Notes: a model not told the origin generated them from the sequence alone. A stretch of 40,997 nt of DNA from Rhodothermales bacterium (GCA_041391505.1 JAWKNW010000039.1:1-40997); one strand, 5' to 3'; shown: positions 1 through 8,988, numbered from the stretch's first letter. A program made the numbers and translations.

Positions 1-2
1 CA

Positions 3-110
3 GCGAGCCTCATCACCGCGAGCAAAGCGAGCCTCATCACCGCGAGCGCAGCGAGCCTCATCACCGCGAGCGCAGCGAGCCTCATCACCGCGAAGCAAAG
101 CGAGCCTCAC
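3..110. repeat. 24-bp tandem repeat array (about 4.4 copies)
   Basis: Direct repeats with a 24-bp period: units at 3-26, 27-50 and 51-74, a 25-bp variant at 75-99 with one inserted base, and a truncated unit at 100-110. Each unit carries GCGAGCCTCATCACCGCGA followed by a short variable part (GCAAA or GCGCA type). The array probably continues upstream of base 1. On the minus strand each unit contains TGATGAGG, so it cannot be read as an extended peptide in that frame. The last partial unit supplies the stop codon of the small ORF at 107-304. Function is unknown; it looks like an intergenic minisatellite. Confidence 0.85.
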
Positions 111-304
111 ACTTCCGTCTTCTCGCTGTTAGCGGCGAGGGTGCGTTCGAGGAGCGTTTCGACGTAGCGCTTCCCATCTTCTACCGTCATGTAGGACCAC
201 TTGAGGGTCCAGCCCAGCTGCCGCCACTGTTGGTAATCCGGTATGTCCGAAAGCCGCTCGCCGAAGGAGATCGGAAACTTGCGGTATTTCACTTCACGTT
301 GCAT
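107..304 (-). CDS. small hypothetical protein (65 aa)
   Basis: An ATG-started 65-codon ORF on the minus strand. I do not recognise the product. It is rich in charged and aromatic residues (FPISFGERL near residue 11, then two tryptophans, then an acidic C-terminal half) and has no signal peptide or membrane segment. There is no evident Shine-Dalgarno sequence, which is common for genes in this window. Its composition is less GC-biased than shadow frames nearby, which favours a real gene. Its TGA stop lies within the first bases of the adjoining tandem-repeat array, so the natural 3' end may have been displaced by the repeat. It could also be a remnant of a longer gene. Confidence 0.45.
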   Translation of the reverse strand: MQREVKYRKFPISFGERLSDIPDYQQWRQLGWTLKWSYMTVEDGKRYVETLLERTLAANSEKTEV

Positions 305-441
305 GACGCGTACTGTGCCTGGATGGAACGAACTGACTGCTTCCCGGGGGCAGCCGGCAAGTCCTAGCAGTATCGCAACCTTCCGGCAAGCCTATAGCGT
401 TGTGACAGAATTGCCATCGTCGGGAGGAGCCGGCGGGGCGG

Positions 442-1317
442 CTAATGCCCGCCGAGGCGTCCGATGACCTCGCCGGCCCGCGCCGCGCCGGCGGCCCCTA
501 TCGCGGCAAGCGACGCGCCGCCGCCCTCCCCCATGCGTCCCCCCAGACGGACCAGTGCGGCGAGGGCGCCCGCCAGAAAGGCATCGCCGGCGCCCGTCGG
601 GTCGATGCAGGCCGTCTGCGGTGCGGGGACGTGGACCGATTCCGAACCCGCCGTCAGCCAGGCCCCGCGCGCGCCATCCGTCAGGATCCGGAGGGCGAAC
701 GACGACGCCGGCGCGGCGCGCTGGATCCACGCCCACTCCGCCGGCCCCGACGCCAGGAGGTCGACGTCACCCAGGAAGGCGACGAGGCGTTCCTGGGCAT
801 CCGGCGGAATCCGGTCCAGTGGGATGTTCGGGTCGAACGATACCCATCCCCCGCCGGCGCGTACCCGCCGGGCGAGCGCGCCGGCCGTCGCCGCCGTGAC
901 CTCGCCCAGGAAGGCCGTGCCGTTGACGTGCAACACAGCATCGGGTGGATGCAGCGCGTCGGCCACGTCCTCCAGCGGCAGGGTCTGGTCCGCGCTCCGG
1001 CGGTTGACGATGTCGACGTCGCGCCGGCCGTTCGCGCCGTAGGCGATGAACGCGCGCCGCGTAGGCCGGTCGGGGTCCACGCCGAGGTAGCAGGTCGAAA
1101 CGCCCCGGCGCTCCAGTTCTTCCCGAAGGAAGCGGCCGGCGGGATCGTTGCCCACGCGGCTCATCAGCACGGGTGCCACGCCGAGGGTCTGGAGACCCAC
1201 CGCCACGTTGGCCGCCGCGCCGCCGGCGCACTGCCGGAACGTGCGCGTCTCGGCGAGGGGACGGCCCTCGACCCCGATGTAATCAACGATCACTTCACCC
1301 AGGCAACCGATCTTCAT
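442..1317 (-). CDS. PfkB-family carbohydrate kinase (fructokinase/ribokinase-like)
   Basis: An ATP-dependent sugar kinase of the ribokinase fold, about 291 aa. The N-terminus carries the glycine-rich substrate region CAGGAAANVAVGL. The C-terminal signature DPTGAGDAFLAGAL holds the catalytic aspartate and anion hole (GAGD). The middle contains the usual FDPNIPLDR segment. I prefer the ATG at 1317 because GGTGA lies about 7 nt upstream; an in-frame GTG three codons earlier (1326) is possible. It is divergent from an MFS transporter of the NaGLT1/FucP-like type across about 75 bp, which suggests uptake followed by phosphorylation of a hexose. The exact sugar (fructose, ribose, KDG or other) cannot be read from the sequence. 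Confidence 0.88.
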   Translation of the reverse strand: MKIGCLGEVIVDYIGVEGRPLAETRTFRQCAGGAAANVAVGLQTLGVAPVLMSRVGNDPAGRFLREELERRGVSTCYLGVDPDRPTRRAFIAYGANGRRDVDIVNRRSADQTLPLEDVADALHPPDAVLHVNGTAFLGEVTAATAGALARRVRAGGGWVSFDPNIPLDRIPPDAQERLVAFLGDVDLLASGPAEWAWIQRAAPASSFALRILTDGARGAWLTAGSESVHVPAPQTACIDPTGAGDAFLAGALAALVRLGGRMGEGGGASLAAIGAAGAARAGEVIGRLGGH

Positions 1318-1350
1318 GTTCTTCACCGGAGTATACTGCCGATTTCCTGG

Positions 1351-1362
1351 CCGGCGCGCCGG
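1351..1362. promoter_or_regulatory. 12-bp palindrome in the divergent kinase/transporter spacer
   Basis: CCGGCGCGCCGG is a perfect palindrome in the middle of the short divergent spacer (1318-1392) between the sugar kinase and the MFS gene. Position and symmetry fit an operator for a dimeric regulator acting on both genes, but in DNA this GC-rich such a palindrome can occur by chance. No matching regulator gene is present in the window. Confidence 0.2.
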
Positions 1363-1392
1363 TTATCCTCTTCCTGCAACGCGATAGTCGCC

Positions 1393-2586
1393 ATGGGTGC
1401 CTCTTTGCCTCCTTCTACCTTGCTGACGGCTACGGCAGGATCCCCGCCGCCCTTCAGCCGCGTCGCGCCATATATCGGGGTGTTTTTTGTGCTGGGGCTG
1501 GCGCCGGCCGCGCTCGGCCCCACACTGCCCGCGCTCGCGGAGCAGACGGGCGTCACCCTGAAAAGCATCGGCTTCGTGTTTACGGCGCGCATGGTGGGGT
1601 ATATGGTGATGACCTTTTTCATCGGCCGGCTGATCGACGGCCGCGCCGGCCATCCGCTCATCGGAGGCGCGCTGGGCACGATGGCGGCGATCATGCTGCT
1701 GGTGCCGCACATCCACTCGCTGCCGTTGCTGTTGCTGCTGCTCGTCTTCCACGGCTCGGCCAGCGCGACGGCGGATATCGGCACCAACACCCTGCTGCTC
1801 AGGACGTTTCGCGAAAAAGTGGGACCGTACCTGAACGGGCTCCATTTCTGCTTCGGCGCCGGCGCGTTTCTCGCCCCCATCCTCGTCGCCCAGGCCTTCC
1901 GCTTCACCGGTCACCCGCTGTTCGCCTACCTGGGCATCGGCGTACTCGCCATCCCGGTCGCGATATGGGTGATCCGCATCCCCAGCCCCGAGGTCACCGT
2001 CCGACCGCACGGACATGTCGAGGCGCGCCCCGACCTCCGGACGATGTCCATGCTGGTGTTCTTCTTCTTCATGTACGCCGGCATCGAAGCCGGCTTTTCG
2101 GGCTGGATCTACACCTACGCCATCGAGCGCGGCCTCGCCCGGGTAGATACCGCCGCGTACCTCAACTCGACGTTCTGGGGCGGACTGATGGTGGGCCGGC
2201 TGATGTCGGTCTACGTGTCGAGACGCTACCTTCCCCGCCAGATCCTGCGGGTGCACCTCATCTGGGCGATCGTGAGCATCGGCATGGTGGCGGCAAGCAC
2301 CGTCCTGCCGGCGCTGATCTGGGTCGGGGCGCTGAACCTGGGCCTGGCGGCGTCGACCATTTTCCCCACCGCGCTCGCCTTCGCCGAGCGCAACATCCCG
2401 CTGAGCGGCAACATCACGAGCCGTTTTTATCTCGGCAGCAGCATCGGATCGATGACCTTGCCGCTCCTGACCGGCTTCCTGATCGACGCCGTGAGCCCGG
2501 AGGCCCTGACGATCATGGTCGGCGTGTGCGCCTTCGCAGCCCTGGCCGATATGCAGCTGATCATCGGAATGTGGAAGAAATCGTGA
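1393..2586 (+). CDS. MFS transporter, NaGLT1/FucP-like (probable sugar transporter)
   Basis: A polytopic inner-membrane protein of about 397 aa with roughly 12 hydrophobic segments. The loop after TM2 reads FFIGRLIDGRAGHP, the major-facilitator loop 2-3 pattern. The central segment GLHFCFGAGAFLAPIL resembles the conserved region of the NaGLT1/MFSD4 and FucP groups of sugar symporters. The frame stays open far upstream, but the ATG at 1393 is the first start placed just before the transmembrane domain; the upstream part is antisense to the kinase and looks like a shadow. Because it is divergently paired with a sugar kinase, a monosaccharide substrate is likely. The substrate is inferred. Confidence 0.85.
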   Translation: MGASLPPSTLLTATAGSPPPFSRVAPYIGVFFVLGLAPAALGPTLPALAEQTGVTLKSIGFVFTARMVGYMVMTFFIGRLIDGRAGHPLIGGALGTMAAIMLLVPHIHSLPLLLLLLVFHGSASATADIGTNTLLLRTFREKVGPYLNGLHFCFGAGAFLAPILVAQAFRFTGHPLFAYLGIGVLAIPVAIWVIRIPSPEVTVRPHGHVEARPDLRTMSMLVFFFFMYAGIEAGFSGWIYTYAIERGLARVDTAAYLNSTFWGGLMVGRLMSVYVSRRYLPRQILRVHLIWAIVSIGMVAASTVLPALIWVGALNLGLAASTIFPTALAFAERNIPLSGNITSRFYLGSSIGSMTLPLLTGFLIDAVSPEALTIMVGVCAFAALADMQLIIGMWKKS

Positions 2587-2737
2587 AGGCACCAAATGCC
2601 CACAATAGGGCCCGGCGGACGGTCGTTATCGCCATGCTGGCGACGCGCCCCCCGGCGCACTGTGTTTTATCAGGAAATCCGCTATTTTCCGGTCGCGGTC
2701 GTGGACCGCTCCACGTGCTGTACGAACACCCTGCATC

Positions 2738-3667
2738 ATGATTGAGGTAAACGGACTCACCAAGACGTACGGATCCGAACGCGCGGTGAACGCGATATCG
2801 TTCGAGGTCCGTCAGGGAGAGGTGCTTGGCTTTCTCGGGCCGAACGGCGCGGGCAAGACCACGACGATGAAGGTCATCACGTGTTATCTCCCGCCTTCCG
2901 AAGGCACCGTCCTCGTGGACGGGCTCGACGTCCGCAAGGACGGTCTCGAAATCCGACGCAAGATCGGCTACCTCCCCGAGCACACGCCGCTATATCACGA
3001 CATGCAGGTATACGACTACCTGTCGTTTGTCGCGGCGATGCGCGGCGTGCCGGCCGGCGACCGATCGAACCGCATCGCCCAGATGGCCGACGTATGCGGC
3101 CTGGGCTCCGTGCTCTCGAAAAAGATCGACGCCCTGTCCAAAGGCTACCGGCAACGGGTGGGCCTTGCCCAGGCGATGATCCACAACCCCCCCATCGTCA
3201 TCCTCGACGAGCCGACGTCGGGCCTCGACCCCAACCAGATCGTCGAGATCCGGGAGCTCATCAAGGCCATCGGCACAGAGCGGACGGTCATCCTCTCCAC
3301 CCACATCCTTTCGGAAGTGGAAGCCTCGTGCGATCGCGTGCTCATCATCAACAAGGGCTCGATCGAGGCGGACGGCACGCCGGACGAGCTGCGCACCATG
3401 TACCGCGGCGCGCAGCAGATCCGTTTCGGCCTCCAGCACGCCGGCGCGGACGTGGCCCCCGCCCTGGAAGCCTGGGCAAAGGCCCGCATCACGGGCCAGC
3501 TCGTTCAGGACGGCGAGACGCTCTTTACCCTGTCCACCGACCTCAAGGAAGACCTCCGGCCCGAACTCTTCCGCATGGCGGTAGACCGGGGCTGGACGCT
3601 CACCGAGCTGCACCGCAACCAGGCCAACCTGGAAGACATCTTCCGTCAGCTCACCACCACGGCCTGA
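2738..3667 (+). CDS. gldA: gliding-type ABC transporter ATP-binding protein GldA
   Basis: ABC ATPase of 309 aa. Walker A GPNGAGKTT lies near residues 34-42, the signature LSKGY at 133-137, Walker B VILDEPTSGLDP from about 154, and a switch histidine in ILSTHILSEVE. The C-terminal ~80 residues form the extra domain seen in GldA-like and ABC-2 exporters. It heads the cluster gldA-gldF-gldG-DUF4340, the order found for the Gld ABC complex of Bacteroidota, where GldAFG is linked to gliding and type 9 secretion-associated surface traffic. The same architecture occurs in non-gliding relatives, so motility itself cannot be concluded. The 151-bp upstream spacer probably carries its promoter; I saw no convincing consensus there. 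Confidence 0.88.
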   Translation: MIEVNGLTKTYGSERAVNAISFEVRQGEVLGFLGPNGAGKTTTMKVITCYLPPSEGTVLVDGLDVRKDGLEIRRKIGYLPEHTPLYHDMQVYDYLSFVAAMRGVPAGDRSNRIAQMADVCGLGSVLSKKIDALSKGYRQRVGLAQAMIHNPPIVILDEPTSGLDPNQIVEIRELIKAIGTERTVILSTHILSEVEASCDRVLIINKGSIEADGTPDELRTMYRGAQQIRFGLQHAGADVAPALEAWAKARITGQLVQDGETLFTLSTDLKEDLRPELFRMAVDRGWTLTELHRNQANLEDIFRQLTTTA

Positions 3668-3703
3668 CGGCCGGCCGCCTCATCGTTTGTTGTCGCTACG
3701 ATC

Positions 3704-4411
3704 ATGCATGAAACCTGGACCCTGACGAAGCGCGAGTTGCACGCCTATTTCGACAGCCCGGCGGCGTACGTCGTGCTGAGCGTGTTTCTCCTGTTCACCG
3801 GCTGGTTCTTCAGCAACCCGCTGTTTATCGAAAACGTCGCGTCCCTGCGTACGTTGTTCGAGTTCGCCCCGTTCATCTTCCTCTTTTTCGTGCCGGCGAT
3901 CACCATGTCGCTCTTCGCCGAGGAGCGCCGCGCCGGCACGCTCGAGCTGCTGCTCACGATGCCCATCCGCGACTGGCAGATCATCGTCGGCAAGCTGCTC
4001 GCCGCGACGGTGCTGCTCATGGCCGCCCTCGCGTTGACCTTCGTATACGCCATCACACTCTCCATCCTGGGCGACCTCGACTTCGGGGCCACTGCCGGCG
4101 GCTACCTCGGCCTCCTGCTCTTCGGGATGTCGTGCGCGTCGATCGGGCTCCTCGCGTCCAGCCTGACGCGGAATCAGATCGTGGCGTTCATCCTCGGATT
4201 CGCCATCATTTTCGTGCTGTACATGCTGGATAAGGTGACGCTGTTCGTCCCCCAGTCGCTCGCCGGCATATTCCAGTATCTCAGCCTGGATTACCACTAC
4301 AAAAACCTGCTGCGCGGAGTCATCGACACGCGCGACATCCTGTACTACCTGTCGGTTACGGGATTCGCCTGTGTGCTGACGGCCTACAACCTGGCCCGCC
4401 GGCCCGAATGA
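3704..4411 (+). CDS. gldF: gliding-type ABC transporter permease GldF
   Basis: ABC-2 type integral membrane permease of 235 aa with about six hydrophobic segments. The N-terminus (TKRELHAYFDSPAAYV) and the conserved loop SLFAEERRAGTLELLLTMP are typical of GldF/NosY-like ABC-2 permeases. It starts 36 bp after gldA and would form the membrane channel energised by GldA, partnered by the GldG ectodomain protein. After its TGA stop there is a 114-bp spacer with two strong hairpins before gldG. Confidence 0.88.
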   Translation: MHETWTLTKRELHAYFDSPAAYVVLSVFLLFTGWFFSNPLFIENVASLRTLFEFAPFIFLFFVPAITMSLFAEERRAGTLELLLTMPIRDWQIIVGKLLAATVLLMAALALTFVYAITLSILGDLDFGATAGGYLGLLLFGMSCASIGLLASSLTRNQIVAFILGFAIIFVLYMLDKVTLFVPQSLAGIFQYLSLDYHYKNLLRGVIDTRDILYYLSVTGFACVLTAYNLARRPE

Positions 4412-4420
4412 CCGCGTCGC

Positions 4421-4462
4421 CCCGGTCTGGCCGGGCGCCGTGCGTCGCGCCGCCAGACCGGG
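4421..4462 (+). other. long hairpin between gldF and gldG
   Basis: CCCGGTCTGG (4421-4430) pairs perfectly with CCAGACCGGG (4453-4462). A second inner stem GGCGC/GCGCC (4434-4438 with 4447-4451) lies inside the loop. It begins 9 bp after the gldF stop. No T-run follows, so it is not a classical intrinsic terminator; a transcript-stabilising or processing element, or a REP-like palindrome, is more likely. Confidence 0.6.
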
Positions 4463-4486
4463 ACGCTGCATGTACCTGCAACATCT

Positions 4487-4512
4487 CCGAGACGCAAGCT
4501 TTTGCATCTCGG
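4487..4512 (+). other. second hairpin just upstream of gldG
   Basis: CCGAGA (4487-4492) pairs with TCTCGG (4507-4512), and GCAA (4494-4497) with TTGC (4502-4505). There is one C/A mismatch between the two stem parts and the loop is GCTT. The hairpin ends 2-3 nt before the AAGGA that precedes the gldG ATG, so it could influence gldG translation or mRNA processing. There is no T-tract. Confidence 0.5.
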
Positions 4513-4525
4513 CAAGGACAAACCC

Positions 4526-6043
4526 ATGAAACGCGACTGGAATACCCGTACGGCCCTGCTCCTGATCGGCCTGATCCTGGTGGCGGTCAATCTGGTCGGC
4601 ATGAACCTGTTCGGCCGGCTCGACCTCACCGACGACCGGGTCTACTCGTTGTCCGACGCCTCGATCGACATCGTCGAATCCCTGCCCGACCCGATCACGA
4701 TCAAGGCGTTTTTCACCGACAACCTGCCGGCGCCCTATAGCGACAACCGCCGCTTCCTCAAGGATAAGCTCGACGACTACCGGGCCTACGGCGGCGCCAA
4801 CGTACAATACGCGTTCGTCGATCCCGTGGACGATGAGGAGCTGCAACAGGAAGCCGCCCGCTACCGCATCCCGCCCGTCCAGATCCAGGTCTTCGAACAG
4901 GACAACGTCCAGTTCAAGAACGCCTATATGGGCGTGGCCATCCTCTACGGCAACAAGCGGGAAGTCATCCCCGTGTTCGAGGACCGCGCCACGCTCGAAT
5001 ACGACATCACGAGCGCCATCCGCCGGCTCACCCGGGACGCCCTGCCCTCCATCGGATTCCTGAGCGGACACGGCGAGCCCGCGCCGGCGCAAGCGATGCC
5101 GTCGTTCTATCAGCAGCTCGGGCGAAACTACGAGCGCAAGACGATCACCGTGGTCGATTCCACCGGCCGGCTCAGCGAGGCGCCCGACGCGCTGTTTATC
5201 GTCGCGCCCCGGGATTCGCTCCCCGAAGCCCACCTGCGCGCCATCGACACCTATCTGATGGAGGGCGGCCGGCTCGCCGTGCTCCTCAACCGCGTGGATG
5301 TGATCATCCAGGCCGGCCAGGCCTTCGAACACAACACGGCGCTCGAATCCCTGCTCGCCTCCTACGGCGTGGGGCTCCACACCGACCTCGTGATGGACGA
5401 GCAGAACGCCCCCATCTCGGTGCAGCGCCCGATGGGCTCTACACGGTCAGCCAGCAGATCCCGTATCCGTTCCTGCCCGTCGTCACGAATTTCAACGCCG
5501 GCAACAACATGGTGAACCGGATCGGCAGCGCCATGCTGTTCTTCGCGAGCACCGTGGACACCTCGCTGGCCCTGCCGCCCGGCGCGACGCGTGAGATCCT
5601 GGCGTCCAGCACCCAGCGAAGCCAGCTCCAGGAAGGCTTTTATGATCCAGCCGGCTTCCCGCCCGAGATGAACTTCTCCGACGGGCCGTTCCCGCTCGCG
5701 GCCGCCTACACGGGTCCTTCCCCAGCGCCTATGAGCCGGGCGTCCAGAGCGCCGGCACGCGCATCGTGCTGGTGGGCGACGGCGATTTCATCAACGAGTC
5801 GATCGTCGGCGCCGTGCCCGCAACATCAACCTGGGGCTTAACATGGCCGACTGGCTCGTCCAGGACGACGCGCCTCGCGATCCGGTCCAAGAGCAACGAA
5901 CCGCGGGTCCTCCGCGAGACGTCGGAAGGCGCCCGCGCCTGGATCAAATACGGCAACATGCTCGCGCCCCTGCTCCTGCTGGTGGCTTCGGCCTCTTCCG
6001 CTGGCAGAAACGCCGTTCGAGGCAGATCGTGCTGGCGCCCTGA
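4526..6043 (+). pseudogene. gldG: gldG, GldG-family ABC transporter ectodomain protein (frameshifted)
   Basis: GldG-family protein: an N-terminal transmembrane anchor (about residues 9-29), a large periplasmic ABC-associated domain, and a C-terminal transmembrane helix encoded near 5950-6010. The start is the ATG at 4526 with AAGGA 7 nt upstream. The frame is intact for about 300 codons and then breaks near 5425-5435, 5715-5722, 5816-5822, 5870-5876 and 5983-5988. Joining the frames restores continuous GldG-like sequence (VSQQIPYPFLPVVTNF, then RIVLVGDGDFI, NMADWLVQDD, KSNEPRVLRE and a final FRWQKRRSRQ). Four apparent one-base losses and one gain give a net change that restores a multiple of three (about 506 aa). 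Most breaks are in C/G runs, so sequencing error is likelier than a dead gene. Confidence 0.8.
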
Positions 6044-6096
6044 AGCGCCGCGCGACCGCCATCGACTCCACCAACCTCGCTTCCCGCACCGATCCC

Positions 6097-6992
6097 ATGC
6101 AACAACGTCAACTCCTCTGGTTGCTCGGCGCCCTCGTCGTCCTCGTGGGGATTGCTTTTGCAACAGGCTCTTTCAACAAAAACGCCTCCACGCTCGACCT
6201 CCCGGCGCTGAAGATCCCCGGCAACGAACTGACGCGCATCGTCATCACGCGCGGCGGATCGCCGTTCGCCTTCGAAAACAGGAGGATGGATGGCAGGTCG
6301 TCGAGCTGATCGCCGGCAAGGCCGATAGCGCCCTCGTCGCCCAGCTCATCGCCAACCTCACCGCCATCGAGCTGGAGACCATCGTGTCGAACAACGAGGA
6401 ACGGTATGCCGAATACGGCCTCGGCGAGGGGGAAAAGCAGGTGGACCTCATCTGGCCGAGCGGCGGCAAGACGATCCTGATCGGCGGCAACGGCCCCGAT
6501 CTCCAGTCGTATTACCTGCGCATTGCCGGCGACCGCCGGGTGCACCTCACGAAGGGCCGCCCCCAACCTGCCGGACGACACCGACCGCTGGCGCGACAAA
6601 ACCGTCCTGGCCATCCCGCGCGGCAACATCGAGAAGGTCGTCGTCTCGGGCCGGACGCCGGCTACGAACTCGCACTGACCGCCGAAGGATGGTCCATCTC
6701 CATCGACGGAGACGGCAGCGAACCGGCGGACTCGTCCGCGGTGATGGACTGGCTCTCCCGCTTCGCGCCCTCAAGGCCGCGGGCTTCATGCGCGGCACCA
6801 CGGCCGCCGACATCAAGGCCAACGCCACGCATCAGGTCCACTTCAGCATTCCGGGCGCCGGCACCCAGACCCTCTGGATCGAGGCGCGCGAAACCGAACT
6901 CGCCGCCACGGCATCCGGCCAGGACACGGCCTACCGGCTCAACTTCAACCAGCTGAGCAGCTCACCCGCAAGCCGGCACCTTTGAGAACTAG
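6097..6992 (+). pseudogene. DUF4340 domain protein next to gldG (frameshifted)
   Basis: The ATG at 6097 opens an N-terminal membrane anchor (LLWLLGALVVLVGIAFATG), followed by a DUF4340-like region (EDGWQVVELIAGKADSALV, then LEEIV-like and YAEYGLGEGEKQV segments). DUF4340 genes commonly follow gldG-type genes. The frame breaks near 6274-6280, 6554-6565, 6649-6654, 6758-6766 and 6958-6975. Corrected frames give about 299 aa; the end is uncertain, with TAG at 6990-6992 (…GTFEN) or TGA at 6983-6985. The corrected length is again a multiple of three, which fits base-calling error. It is probably an envelope partner of the GldAFG transporter, with no known biochemical role. Confidence 0.72.
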
Positions 6993-7011
6993 CGCCGGGC
7001 TTCGCCGCGCG

Positions 7012-8825
7012 TCACTCCACCGTCACGCTCTTGGCCAGGTTTCGGGGCTGGTCGACGTTGCCGCGCAGGACGGCGATGTGGTAGGATAGCAGCTGCAGCG
7101 GAATCGACGCGAGGATCGGCGAGAGGAACGGCTCGGTCGGCGGGATGTGGATGACATGCTCGCACAGCTCGTCGAGTTCGTGATTGCCTCCTCGGTGATC
7201 GCGATGACCGAGCCCTGGCGGGCCACCACCTCCTCGATGTTGGAGATGACCTTGTCGTACGTCCCGTCTTTCAGGGCGATGAACACCACCGGCATTTGCC
7301 GGTCGATGAGCGCGATCGGCCCGTGTTTCATTTCCGCCGCCGGATATCCTTCCGCGTGGATGTACGAGATCTCCTTCAGCTTGAGCGCGCCTTCGAGCGC
7401 GACGGGGAAATTATAGCCGCGCCCGAGGCGCAAAAAGTTCGTCGCGTAGCGGTACGTGGCGCTGAGCGAGCGGATCTCCTCGTCGATCTTGAGCACCTCG
7501 CGGACCTGGTCCGGCAGGCCGGCCAGCGCCCGAGGTGATAGGCCATCGCCGCCGGCGTGAGCGTCCGCCCCTCCGCCAGTTTGAGCGCGATCATGCTCAG
7601 CACGAGCACCTGCGCGGTGAACGCCTTCGTCGACGCCACGCCGATTTCGCCCCGCATGGAGGTACACACCGGCGTCCGTCTCGCGCGCGATGGTCGAGCC
7701 GACCGCGTTGCAGATCCCGAGCACCGGGACGCCCTTCCGGGCTGCGCTCGCGCACGGCGGCCAGCGTATCGGCCGTCTCGCCGCTCTGCGAGATCACGAG
7801 CACGATGTCTCCCTGGCGCAGAATCGGGTCGCGGTAGCGCAATTCGCTAGCGTATTCGACTTCCACCGGGATGCGGCCAGCGCTTGATGAGGTATTCGCC
7901 CACGAGGCCGGCGTGCCACGACGTCCCGCACGCGCAGATGATGATGCGGTTCGCATCCCGCAGCGTATCCATCACATCGATCAGGCCGCCGAGCAGGATC
8001 CGGTTTTCATCCACGAGGACACGGCCGCGCATGCAGTTCTCGAGCGAGGCCGGCTGCTCCATAATCTCCTTCAGCATGAAATGCGGATAACCGCTCTTTT
8101 CAATCTCCTCGAGATCCCATTCCAGTGTGCACCTCCTTCTCCAGCGGCACGTTGAGGATAGTGCGCACCTGATAGCCGCCGCGGCGGACTTCCACCATCT
8201 CGCCGTCGTTCAGGTAGACGACCTGGCGCGTGTGCTCCACGATCGCGGAGGCGTCGGAAGCCAGAAAAACTCGCCATCCCCCACGCCCAGGATCAGCGGA
8301 CTCCCCTTCCGGGCCGCCAGCAGCAAATCGGGATCGCTCTGGAGACGATGACGATGCCGTAGGTGCCGGCGAGCTGCGTGAGCGCCTGCTGCATCGCCTG
8401 CGGCAGCGGCAACCTGCCTGCGGATCGTCGATCAGATGCACCAGCGCCTCGGTGTCGGTCTGACTCGCACAAACGTATACCCCTGCCGCGTCAGGCGTTC
8501 GCGGATGGTCTGGTAGTTTTCGATGATGCCGTTGTGCGCCAGCGCGAAATCGCCGTCGGCCGAGACGTGCGGGTGCGCGTTGATGTCGCTCGGGAAGCCG
8601 GCGTCGCCCAGCGTGTGGCCCGATGCCCAGCGTCCCGTTCATCCCGCCGGCGTTCAGCGAACCCGTCAGGTCGCTCACCTTCCCCTTCTTCTTCCGAACC
8701 GTCAGCACATCCTCGACGGTGGCGATGCCCGCCGAATCGTAGCCTCGGTATTCGAGACGCTGAAGACCTTGAACGAGAATGGGCTGGGCCTGACGATGCC
8801 CGATATATCCGACAATGCCGCACAT
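7012..8825 (-). pseudogene. glmS: glmS, glutamine-fructose-6-phosphate aminotransferase (frameshifted)
   Basis: GlmS makes glucosamine-6-phosphate from fructose-6-phosphate and glutamine, the first step towards UDP-GlcNAc. The start ATG-TGC gives MCGIVGYIGH with the catalytic Cys next to Met1, followed by LEYRGYDSAGIA. Two SIS domains show CGTSWHAG and ISQSGETADT. The end PRNLAKSVTVE lies at 7012-7044, the invariant GlmS C-terminus. The total length suits the family (about 605 aa). The frame changes near 8615, 8470, 8425, 8265, 8130, 7880, 7745, 7665, 7532 and 7185. All pieces are in order and collinear with GlmS, so the locus is complete but damaged by small indels. glmS is normally essential, so sequence error is the likely cause unless a second copy exists. 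Confidence 0.85.
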
Positions 8826-8988
8826 AAGCGCTGGAAATCTAGGGTGAGATGAAATGCGGGGAGACGCACCGGAGGCGCCCCGATCACGGATCGTGCCGAA
8901 CGGATGGGCGACGCGTCGGAGAAACGCGGAAGGCGCGTCGGGAGGTGGCTGCCGGCCCGATTCCCAACGCCGCCCCGATAGCGAGGTT

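Noticed and set aside
1..110. A CRISPR array at the window start
   Set aside because: The repeats are directly contiguous with no unique spacers, so it is a minisatellite, and no cas genes are present.
445..1392. A long open frame on the plus strand across the sugar kinase, continuous with the MFS gene
   Set aside because: It is antisense to the clear PfkB gene and has Arg/Gly/Pro-rich low-complexity translation; the real MFS protein starts at 1393.
8826..8988. A glmS ribozyme or riboswitch upstream of glmS
   Set aside because: The spacer is short, shared with the DAHPS-like stop, and shows none of the glmS ribozyme core; that ribozyme is known mainly from Firmicutes.
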